From Amorphophallus konjac (lineage: Eukaryota > Streptophyta > Magnoliopsida > Alismatales > Araceae): a stretch of 64,000 nucleotides of DNA. The DNA lies in NCBI GenBank assembly GCA_022559845.1, contig CM040123.1:322257933-322321932 (forward strand), given 5' to 3'. Under the pieces are notes generated by a model. It was not told where the DNA came from and made no database searches. It was given only the letters and a program-made list of their open reading frames with translations. A program made the translations under genes and the position numbers. Numbering within the stretch: position 1 is the first letter of the stretch; every line of letters begins with the position of its first letter. Positions 55,301 through 64,000 of the stretch are shown here, piece by piece.

Positions 55301-56269
55301 CGCGCCCGAAACCGGCGCGCCCTAAACCGGCGCACCCCGTGCCCTTCGCGCCGTATTAACCAATTGTCATAACCGCGCCATATTAAGACCCTTCACCTAC
55401 GTTTGGCCGCACCGGGGAAACCTACCCCTACGCGTGGCCGCGTCGATTTTGAACCCTTATGCTGTTTTAATCGCTCACTTGCCTCCGGAGCGATCCTCGT
55501 CTCCCGTGGTCAGAGTTAATAAACCCTAATTAGTAATAAACTGAATAAGAGAAGGGCGAGTCCGAGTCATCTTGTTATCATGCTTTCACTACCATGTCCA
55601 TCAGCACTTTGCTTTCGTTATCATGCTTGTATTACCATTCTTTTCCCATTTTTGGCAGGGATTAATAAATGTGATTGAGCACTGCTTGTTCTCATAACTC
55701 TATTGCCATGTTTAGCATAGTCACGAGCATCATACATGCATGCTTTCATAGACCGTCGGGTATATCAAATGGCGTTGATAGAAGGCCGGGTTACGCCCGA
55801 TCGGAAGTCTCCGCTATGCGCGATGGTGGTCTTCGGACCTACGTCCTCCGCCACGTACCAAGGGTCTCCAATTTAATAGACCATGCCTCTCTTGCATGAT
55901 AGATAGACGCATCTCACGTGATCTTGTCATGTTCATAACATTGCATCTTTTATTCCGGCCTCGACAGCCCACTATCTCGGTAATTAATCAAAGGTTTTCT
56001 CTCCTCGCGGGGGATGTAATTAACGTCATAGCCTTTATGGTATCGCGGACTGTTGGTCCCGACCGAACCTCTCTCTCGCTCGACACGGGTCAGAATGAGC
56101 GCATAATAAACTTGTCACGTACGTGACTGGCACGCCTGCGCCGTCAATCAGTCAGTTAATTGCCAGTCAGTTAATTGATTGATCGACACGTGAAATAAAT
56201 CCCGTCCCAAATAGTCGGGGACCTACTTAACAAGATACCCCCGGGTAGATCAAAAAATGATCGTAAACA
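52304..56269 (+). repeat. Tat-C 5' LTR (left end uncertain)
   Basis: The right end, GATCGTAAACA at 56269, is set by the primer site three bases later. The left end is where Tekay alignment fades, near TGATAGAAATACT at 52304. GGCGCGCCCTAAACCGGCGC-type words occur both before (53200-53300) and after (55200-55380) the TATA box, which argues for one long LTR. The first ~50 bases resemble the inverted end of a copia LTR, so an old copia fragment may form part of it. No genes: the frames in 53400-54260 are leader sequence. Confidence 0.65.
53393..53402 (+). promoter_or_regulatory. TATA box of Tat-C LTR
   Basis: TATATATATA in CTTCTATATATATAGGCAGC, followed by a purine-rich leader (AAAAAGAGAGAGGAGGCAG) starting about 25 bases later. 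Because it is nearly symmetric, orientation is inferred from the downstream leader and primer site. Confidence 0.6.
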
Positions 56270-56272
56270 GTC

Positions 56273-56291
56273 TGGCACGCCCGGTGGGACC
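56273..56291 (+). other. Tat-C primer-binding site
   Basis: TGGCACGCCCGGTGGGACC, three bases after the LTR end. It shares CGGTGGGACC with the Tat-B site, so related primers are likely. Confidence 0.85.
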
Positions 56292-56385
56292 GGTGTCACC
56301 TTTCATCTCTTTGCCGAGATACTTGGGCTTCGAGGCCCTCCCAAAGGCTGCTGATCGTTGGTTTATCTATCTTTGCAGGCGAACG

Positions 56386-57401
56386 ATGATGACAGCTGGA
56401 TTGACTGGCGTCGGCTTCGGTCCTTCGATTATTGCCGATCATGCGCAAGGGTACCTGGCGGTGCCCATGTAGTTCGGTAGCTTCCCTGCCGCTGTTGGCT
56501 TCCCCAACTTCTTGGGGTTGGCCTTTGTGGATATGCTAGAAGTGGAACCCTCGGAGCCTGTCGAGGAAACTACAAAGAATGTGGAGCCTCTGAAGGCTCG
56601 ATGCTGCCATAACTCGCTCAAGAGTCCAACTTCGGTCGCCAACTGCTTGGTGCACCATCCTATCCGGTGGTCCCGCCCCAATATTGTCAACAAGCACCCT
56701 GGAGGACGTCAACGCCGGCAAGTCCAAAGGAGTGCTGCTATGATTGCTGGAACTCTATCTCAGTCCGGGAAGTCTATGATGGTGGGTGGCGTGCGCGTCT
56801 TCCTCGATGGACGCGACGCACTGGTGGTCCCAGACCGAGTCATCCCCACCATCCCTGTCTACAACACATATCAGGCCCTCGCTGGAAGGAGGGCAGAAAG
56901 AAAAGAAATCGGCCACTATGGCCAAGGAAGGTCGGCCCCCAGGTCGAGAAAGTTCAAATAGGTGTGGGTTCCCAAGCGGGCCCAACTTGTCCATCAGCTG
57001 GTACCTATCCACCGCCGTCTTGTGTATGACGGGGCGGAAGAGGGAAGAGAAAGGGGCTTGCCCCTGAAGGAAGAAGAAGAAGCGGCTACAGATCATCCGC
57101 GCCATGAAAGTTTCCGGGCTGCTGCCTGCCAAGCCAACGTCCCAGCCATGGGACGGAGATTCCAGCAGCCTGCCGATAGAGTTCGGCTGGCCTACATCCC
57201 TCCTGCGGGAGGTAGATAACTGTCCCCCGTCCTACATCAAGAACGGGGCCCAGAAGAGACGACCTGTCTGGTCAGGAACTATTTTTGAGGGTTAGGCAAC
57301 CCCTCGCTTGGGCAACAACGACTGATGCAAGCGGCCGCCGCCAATGAAGACTATTGCCCGTCAATGGCAGATGAAGAAGATGTAGGGGAAAGAATGGTGG
57401 T
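56386..57401 (+). pseudogene. Tat-C upstream ORF (N-terminal, before gag)
   Basis: From the first Met (MMTAGLTGVGFGPSIIADHA) the frame runs to the solo LTR with stops at 56470, 56959, 57217 and about 57271, and no frameshift. It reads VGGVRVFLDGRDALVVPDRV, PIHRRLVYDGAEEGRERG, then MQAAAANEDYCPSMADEEDV. After removing the solo LTR it joins in frame with the gag ORF at 60037. Tat elements commonly carry an extra ORF upstream of gag; no function is known to me. Confidence 0.65.
57397..57401. repeat. target-site duplication GTGGT (left of solo LTR)
   Basis: GTGGT before TGTTGCATCC, repeated at 60032-60036. The host frame is restored when one copy is removed. Confidence 0.88.
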
Positions 57402-57554
57402 TGTTGCATCCCTATGGTTTTGATGATGTCTCACACTATAAATCAATCTTCTACTCTAGATTAATACTGTTTCAACACGTGAGTGAGTACAGTTCATTGG
57501 CTGTCAGATAACATGTTCTACCTTAATTCTGCCCACACTCTGTCTGCACAGTCT

Positions 57555-58985
57555 TCACACCAGTGCGTCAACTCAGCATGCTGATGCGTCGACCCTTCAG
57601 ACATTGCATGTCTCTGTTCTTCACACCAGTGCGTCAACTCAGCGTGCTGATGCGTCGACCCTTCAGTCATTGCTTGTATCTGTTCTCACACCTGTGCGTC
57701 AACTCAGTGTGCTGATGCATAGACTCTTCTGTTCAGGTTCTTCATTTGATTAAGTCTATACATCATCAGTTGAACGTAAAAGTAATACGTTGCAGCGTCA
57801 ACTCATTGGGCTGCAGCGTCAACTCAGCATGTTTGCACTTCGCCTTGAGACTTTCAAGTCTATACACCCTACACTCTTTGCAAGTCTGTACAGCCTACCG
57901 TCTCATGCAGCGTCTAATGTTAAAGTCTCCACATCGCATTGCATCGTCTCTATCAATGTCTCACTGGTCTAGTCTGTATAGACTTTAGCGTCTCATGAAA
58001 GTCTATACAACGCATCAGTTTTTAGAAGTCTGTACACTGGCCTTTACATTAAGCCTCAAAGTCTGTATAGTCGTGTATAGTGGACTCCAAGTCTATACAT
58101 CCTTCAGCTGGATCTGTTCAAGTCTGTACATCGCCCAACTGATTTGGCAAGTCTATACAACGTGAAGTCTTCACCTCGTCTTGGTTCAAGTCTATACAGT
58201 GTGAAGTCTACATTGCTTTACATCCACAGAGTCTGTACAGCCTATCTAACTTCATGGGTAGCATGCCTTTAGTGCGTTGACGCACTTGGCTGACTGCGTA
58301 GACGCAATGGTGCGTCTTTCGCTTCCTTCTTGTTCACTGCGTCGATGCTGACACTGGATGCGTTGACGCATTGGTCAGCCTGCCTAGGGAGTGAGCACTT
58401 TTCTTGAGGAGCTGAGGCGACGCTGCACGCTGGAAGCGTTGACGCCTTGTCTGTTGATCAAGGGTTCTTTTGATCAGCATCAAAGTCTGACAATTGTCCA
58501 CTCTTTACAAGTCTTCACATTGGGTTGTACGACCACAATCCTATACATTCTGTTATTACAACTTGAGTCTTCAGAGCTCACAGCACACTCATTACAAGTC
58601 TGTACACTGGTTAGGCTTTGTGAAGTCTACACAGTGGCTGAGCAATGTGAAGTCTACACATTTGTCTCCTCTAGAGGTCTATACATTGGCTAAGGGTCTT
58701 CAAGTCCATACAGATTCATCTGATGCATGCTGTCTGAAGTCTGTACAGCATGCCTTGCTGTTTACAGCTTTCAAAGACACATTGCACTGCGTCAACGCAG
58801 TGCATAGGCACGTAGTGTAGCGTCAACGCATTGCATTGTGCATACCCTGGTAAAGTCTATACATGCATTTATTCATTAAGTCTATACATTCTCCCACGAT
58901 GTACACACTTACTCTGTTGATGCTTCTGAAGTATATACATCCTTGTTAATAGTCTGAACTGACTAAGTATATACATTACTTCTGT
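57555..58985. repeat. arrays of GTCTRTACA and TGCGTCAACGCA motifs in solo LTR U3
   Basis: Three tandem copies of about 50 bases (GTGCGTCAACTCAGC...GATGCGTCGACCCTTCAG) at 57555-57730 are followed by about 28 scattered copies of AAGTCTRTACA at 10-60 base spacing between 57752 and 58980, with TGCGTTGACGCA-type words interleaved from 58270 to 58830. All lie in the promoter-upstream part of the LTR. Confidence 0.82.
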
Positions 58986-59172
58986 CTGTCTGCAGGCGAT
59001 TCAGGCTGATGATTGGGCACGTAAATCGAGGTTGGCACCTGACACGTGATCCAAGACAACATGCACATGACACGTGGATAGCAACTTTGTCAGGATGCTG
59101 CCATGTGGTCGAAATTCAAAATGATCTGGCCAAAAGTGCATGGCGGGAACCTGGCAGCCACACGCCATTATC

Positions 59173-59182
59173 TGCTATAAAT
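59173..59182 (+). promoter_or_regulatory. TATA box of solo LTR
   Basis: CTATAAATATAG in TCTGCTATAAATATAGAGC, followed by a plausible transcribed leader and U5. The promoter, if active, would read into the Tat-C gag in the + direction. Confidence 0.7.
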
Positions 59183-60031
59183 ATAGAGCTTCATCCTTCA
59201 GTAGAAGTTGGATCGTGAAAAGAAAAAGCAGAAACCATTGGTGAGAGTCTGCACGATCCAGAAAAGAAAAAGAGCAGAGAGTTTCATACCTGAGAGGAGA
59301 TTGTTCGAGAGAGAGAGAGTGTGTGTGGATTGATGAAGTGCTTCATTTGAAGCTACAGTTGTATTAGGTTTCAGAACCCATTTCCTCTTCATTGTTTTTG
59401 TTTCTACTTTGCTTTCGTTTATTTTCGTTCTTCCATTCTGATTTGAATTGGTTTCCCTCCGGTGTGTGGAGGAAGGGAGTACTACTCCAGTTTCCCTCTG
59501 AATTGCAGAGGAAGAGAGAACGGTGATCTCTGGTGGTGTTAGTGACAGGTTGTCATTAACTGTTCTCCTCCGGTGTGTGGAGGAAGGGAGAGGATTCTCC
59601 GGTTGTGTTCTAGCTGGGAGCTAGAACAGGTTTCAAGTTCTGTGGGTAGCAGAGCTTGGTCGAGGGATTTGTCTCCCTTGGGTGTTCAAGCTGTGTGACA
59701 GCATCTTGTACGCAGACTGAGTCTGCTGTGATCTAGCTTTGTCTAGTGGAATCCTCACTCTAGTTGGAGTGAGGGGTGGATGTAGATTGCGGACTGGAAT
59801 CGAACCACCTAAAAACCGAGTGTCTCCTCTGTGGTTTGCTATTGATTTCTGTGCTCTTCATCTGCTTGTCTCTTTGCCTTCAAGTGATCAGTCTTTCGTC
59901 TCATTTACATTTCTCTGTGTACGGGTTAAGGAGGTGCGTTAGCAGTAGAATCTATTTTCCGCCTAAGTTTCTGCAAATTGAGAGTGATCTATTCATCCCC
60001 CCCCTTCTATATCACTCTTGCTGCGCTAACA

Positions 60032-61873
60032 GTGGTGTCGTCAGTCGACGATAATGGATATGATAACGGCTTCGAGATCGAAGCCGATGAAGCCATCCCC
60101 AAGTGGGAAGAAATAAGGACTTCTGTGTCCGAGAGGTTGACCTTTCCAGATCGAGCTAAAAGGAGGGTCCATCGACAAAGGAGAAGGATGCAGGTCTTCA
60201 CCTGCAACATGGCTGGTATATCCAACCGATATGGGGGGCTTCCCGAAGATCCTCGAGATTTGGCTCAGTTGGCCGCAAGGCCAGGGCTTAGGACTCGGAG
60301 AACAGAGGCCGCGAGGCAACTCTTGGCCACAGCTGAAGGACAACAACCCCAAGTCTACCACCAGTGGGATGATGAAGCTGCTACCTTAGCTGCCAATGTG
60401 GTGACGGCGGAAGAAGAAGACGACGTCCCCCTCTACATCCTGCCCGAGGGTACGTCCGGGGAGACAGCAGAAGTTATCCCCACTACAGCCACTATGGACC
60501 CATCGGTCTTGATACTACTTCAGAAATATCGGCAAGAGATAGACCTGCTAAAGAAGCAGTTGATGGAGAAAATCGAGCAGTCATCAGCTTCCAAACCACC
60601 CGAAGTCCAAGGTGAATCATCTCGGGGAGCGGTTCGTCATGACGGCCCTCCGCCGCTCTACACACTGCCTCAGTCATCAGACCCAAGCATGGCAACAACG
60701 TAATAGCGGCCACCACAGCTCCAGCCGCTGCTACCACCGATGCTCCCTCAAGTGCACCAGACACCCCCACTGTTGCATCCTCCGCAGGCGACCACCCTGG
60801 TCACCCCGTACCTGCAGCCGGCACACTTCTACCCAGAGCCAGTTGACACTGCAGTCATGAACCGGATGATGGTGGAAAGGATGATCGAGCTCAAGCTCGC
60901 AGAAAGGGGTGAAGGTGACTACGTCACGTTTGATGCCTACCGGGTGCCATACCCACAACACCATGCTGCTAAGCGGCTTCCCCCGGGAATCAACAAGCCG
61001 CCCAAGTTCGACAAATTCAACGGGAAAGGGTCCCCGAGAGAACACATAGCCTATTATACGACTGTCATGGGCGACTTGGCCACCGACGAGTCAAACCTGC
61101 TAAAGTTTTTCGGGTCCTCACTGACGGGGCTCGCATTTGAATGGTATTCTAGCCTCTCGGCCGGGTCGATCAGCGACTGGCCAGATATGCAGAAGAAGTT
61201 TAGAGAAAGATTCTATGTTACAGAGAGGGAGGTCATAGTGGCCGAACTCTACTCAACAAAGCAGAGGGCCGATGAGATAGCCCTAGATTATATCAAGAGG
61301 TGGAGGAACCTCGGAATGAGATGCAAACGGCCCCCGCATCAGGAGAACGCTGTGCAAATATGCAAACAGAATCTCAGAAGGGAGGTTCTAGAAAATATGA
61401 TCGGAATGAAAATACGATCGTTCGATCGATTGAACAATGTCGTGGCCGAGGTGGAAGCTTTTCTGGCTAGACCTGCCCCTACATCTGTTGCCGGCACTAC
61501 CCAGAAGGGCAAGGCGGTGGAGCGGCGCTCCTCACCTAAAGAAGCAAACGCTCTTGACATAAAGGCGTTCGAGCAACAGAAAAGTGAAGGCAAGAAGGGA
61601 GTCACCCCACAGCCTGCAGAAACCCCAGACGGCAAAGAAGGTCCTTCGTTGAGTGACAAGATGAAGAAGGCCTATTCATTTCCAAAGGACAAGACCCGGG
61701 TTCTGTTCGACTGGGTATCGGAATATAGTATGGTCACCCTGCCAGAGCCAATGAGGCCGGAGGACCTAAAGAGAAAAGATAGCCCAAGATTCTGCCCCTA
61801 CCACCAGATGTTAGGGCATCCAATCGAAGACTGCTATGTTTTCAAGGATATCATCGAAGGGATGGTGAAGTAA
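60032..61873 (+). pseudogene. gag: Tat-C gag
   Basis: Begins with the right GTGGT copy and continues the upstream frame (VDDNGYDNGFEIEADEAIPK). Two adjacent stops at 60701 and 60704 interrupt a Pro/Gln-rich part. The capsid core follows: PPKFDKFNGKGSPREHIAYY, SSLTGLAFEWYSSLSAG, MQKKFRERFYVTEREV, DYIKRWRNLGMRC. A zinc-like CPYHQMLGHPIEDC precedes the TAA at 61871. All in one frame without indels, so only nonsense changes disable it. Confidence 0.9.
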
Positions 61874-62983
61874 AATGAAATCGAGCTGGGAGAGTACAAA
61901 GTGGACCCTCCTCAACCACATGAAGCCCCTCGGAGGAGGGAAGGAGTCAACATGATCTCCCTATACTAGGCACTGCCCGAGGAGATCTCTGAAACAAGCA
62001 CGCGGAGCACCTATGAAGCTCATTTCTTGGAGCCCGCGAAAGAACAACATGGATGGCAGCAGGTCCCTGTGAAGCACAAGAAAAAGAGGGCACCCCGCCC
62101 GAAAGAGGGGGCACATATCCGTGGTGTTACACCCCGGCCTGCTCCGTCGGTGGTAGCACCCGTATGGATCACTCCACCTACAACTGTCAGGATACCGACA
62201 CATAACCGGAGGACACAAACTCCGCTGCCAGTGATTAAGGAGACCAATCCTGGGGTCCGTCGACTGTAAAACCTCATTGAGGGGCTAGACGAGTACGTGC
62301 AGCCCGAATTGAAGCCTTTGCAGGTACGGGACCACGTCATGTGGCATGAACTAGAGCAGCTCTCACTCGAACAAAAGGAGGAAGCTGAAGCGGCACCCGA
62401 TAGAGAGGGTAGTCTGTTCTGGGGGCACCCGCCCGCTGAAGCAAAAAAGAAGAAGAAACAAAAGAAGAAGAAAAGGAAGGCCACTGAGGCCGATAAAGTG
62501 CAGGTTGTCTCCTGTAATACTCTATCAGCACTTTTCAACCTATCCGGAGAGGAGGAAGAAGAGGAAATTTGCTTCACACCCCATGCTGGGGGAGGCAAGG
62601 CCGAGGCCACAACTGCTGCACATGCCACCCGGTCGGGCCAAAAATGGGGGCTCCAGCTGCCCCCCAACCACAACATCATGTTCAGGGGGGAGCAGCCCTA
62701 CAAAACACCTCCGCCGGAGGTCAAGGGAGTCCAAATCCCTCCTCCGCCAGGACTATATAACAAGAGTGGGGGCAAGGGGGTCCCTTCATTTCTTGAATTC
62801 ATGAAGATGTCCAAGGGGAAGCAACCTTGTCAGGAGGCTAACCCTACACCCGGGGCCGTTCACCCGCAGCTAGCACAATCTGCCGAAGATCCAAACGCAG
62901 AGGGAGCTTGCCCCGCAGCAGCTAACAAAGAACACCCAGAAGTCGGTACCAGCCAGAAGGGCGCTGAATCTGAGGAAGATTAA
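61874..62983 (+). pseudogene. Tat-C gag-protease linker, charged region
   Basis: Same frame as gag, with stops at about 61967, 62267 and 62981. It has EQHGWQQVPVKHKKKRAPRP, then a Lys/Arg-rich run (KKKKKQKKKKRKA), then acidic and Pro-rich text (GEEEEEEICFTP, PPPEVKGVQIPPPPG). Probably an RNA-binding and spacer part of the polyprotein. No enzyme motif. Confidence 0.65.
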
Positions 62984-64000
62984 GTAGGTCCGTCAGGGCC
63001 CGCAAACCAAGACTTCCTTAAGCCCGGATGGGCTGAAGAGATGAATCTCTCCAATGTCCGAGCTGGGAGCTGAATAATGAAGCTACTCAAGAAGCTCCCT
63101 GCTCGATTTACAATCTGGGATATCCTTTCTTTAAGTGAAGAGACCCGACAGGTGATTATTACTGCTCTCCAGACACCTGCTCATTTTGAGACATGTCTGG
63201 CTGAAGCAATGCGGGAGGCTAGCATGACCTTCACTCCAGATGATATGCTACTGCCCACCATCAGCCACAACAGGCCGCTGTATATGAAGGGGCACCTGAA
63301 TGGAAGGGAGCTGAACAGGATTCTGGTTGATCCCGGTGCAGCGGTCAACATCCTGCCTTATAGAATATACGAGAGGCAACACTTTAACGTGCATCTCGAG
63401 AAAGTCAGAGATATGCATATCGCCGGCTTCAATCAAAAATGCGAAGTGTCAATGGGGGTGGCAGAGTTCACCCTCACATTAGCAGATTTCACTACAACAG
63501 TGCAGTTCCATGTCATTGACTCCTGCACCTCGTACAAGGCACTGCTCGGCCGCCCATGGCTGCATGAAAACATGGTGGTGCCCTCCACGCTCCACCAATG
63601 CATCAAGTACAGTCTCCAAGGGAAGGAGGAGAGGATATTTGCAGACCCCCACCCATTCGAGGTGTTTGAATGTCATTTGGTGGATGCCAACCTATATACA
63701 GGGCCTTCCCAGAAGACCTCTGAAGGTAATACCCCTGCGGGGGCATCGAGAAGCACATCCGGCAGCAGTTGGTATCCACCACCGCCGCGTGGATATGTCA
63801 AGCCCAAGGTGGTCTCCCATATCACAGCATCCGGAGACGTGGGCAGAACAGCACCCCCAACATTATACCCTAAAGCTAATGAAGTGCGGGTCGCTCGGCG
63901 GCGTAATCATATTGAAATCCCGGATGGCCTCACCAAGCCAACTCCCGACCTTGATAACCCTACTGTCGAGCCTTTAAAAACTTGGGAGGTGACACAGGAA
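62984..64000 (+). pseudogene. pol: Tat-C aspartic protease, continues beyond window
   Basis: After a TGA at 63072 the same frame is open to the last base. It includes LLKKLPARFTIWDILSLSEE, then the retropepsin core: GRELNRILVDPGAAVNILPY with the catalytic Asp at about 63329, MHIAGFNQKCEVSMG, FHVIDSCTSYKALLGRPWLH. The active site reads DPG where DSG or DTG is expected, so the protease is probably dead. G-patch, RT and the rest must lie to the right. Confidence 0.87.

Larger units (their letters stand above)
57402..60031 (+). mobile_element. solo LTR of a Sirevirus-like copia element
   Basis: 2630 bases, TGTTGCATCCC to GCGCTAACA, flanked by GTGGT. The + orientation is set by the TATA box at about 59173 and by the end GTGATCTATTCATCCCC ... 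CACTCTTGCTGCG, like the U5 end of the complete copia LTR. No internal region, so the rest was lost by LTR-LTR recombination. Carries a long array of GTCTATACA motifs. Confidence 0.88.

Noticed and set aside
57555..58985. Regularly repeated short words resembling a CRISPR array
   Set aside because: Units are 9-12 bases, irregularly spaced and in a plant LTR; there are no uniform repeats and spacers or cas genes.
63510..63977. 155-codon + frame near the right edge
   Set aside because: Shadow frame of the Tat-C protease, which is open in another + frame with the active-site motif.

Overview
The window looks like heterochromatic DNA from a flowering plant. It is built almost entirely of retrotransposons nested inside one another, and I found no cellular protein gene, tRNA or rRNA that I would defend. 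The plant assignment rests on the element families: Tat/Ogre-like Ty3 elements with a second RNase H, a Tekay/Del-type chromovirus, a Sirevirus-like Ty1/copia element, and an L1-clade LINE with a C-terminal RNase H. The species cannot be named from the sequence. All coding regions carry stops or frameshifts.

Layout. (1) 1-1765: LTR and primer site of a Tat-like element running leftward out of the window. (2) 1766-6450: unassigned, highly decayed DNA with motif clusters. (3) 6451-31026: the oldest recognisable element, Tat-A (+ strand), 5' truncated. Its pol is broken by a Tekay LTR-gag-protease fragment (7142-~11622). Its long 3' region carries an antisense, multi-exon gene, and that gene's last exon is split by Tat-B (16136-27048, target duplication GCAAG). 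(4) 31027 to about 52303: a second Tekay-type LTR, opened by an L1 LINE (32544-38435, duplication AAGTATTGT), a minus-strand Sirevirus-like copia element (38774-50306, duplication CAAGG) and an unclassified 1.2 kb insertion (about 51049-52241). (5) About 52304-64000: 5' LTR, leader, upstream ORF, gag and protease of Tat-C, which continues past the right edge. A solo copia LTR (57402-60031, duplication GTGGT) sits inside its upstream ORF.

The most interesting items are: (a) the antisense gene, with nine compact GT-AG introns, almost all in phase 1, inside Tat-A; (b) a roughly 60-nt module with a covarying hairpin shared by the Tekay LTRs and the unrelated leader of Tat-B; (c) dense arrays of family-specific, self-complementary GC-rich motifs inside several LTRs and leaders; (d) a G-patch domain between protease and reverse transcriptase in Tat-B; (e) an extra non-envelope ORF downstream of pol in the copia element.

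No functional cellular pathway is present. The genes work together only as retrotransposon units: gag forms the particle, protease/RT/RNase H/integrase copy and insert the element, and LTRs supply promoter and ends. Most premature stops can be explained by C-to-T or G-to-A changes, as expected of long-silenced, methylated elements.
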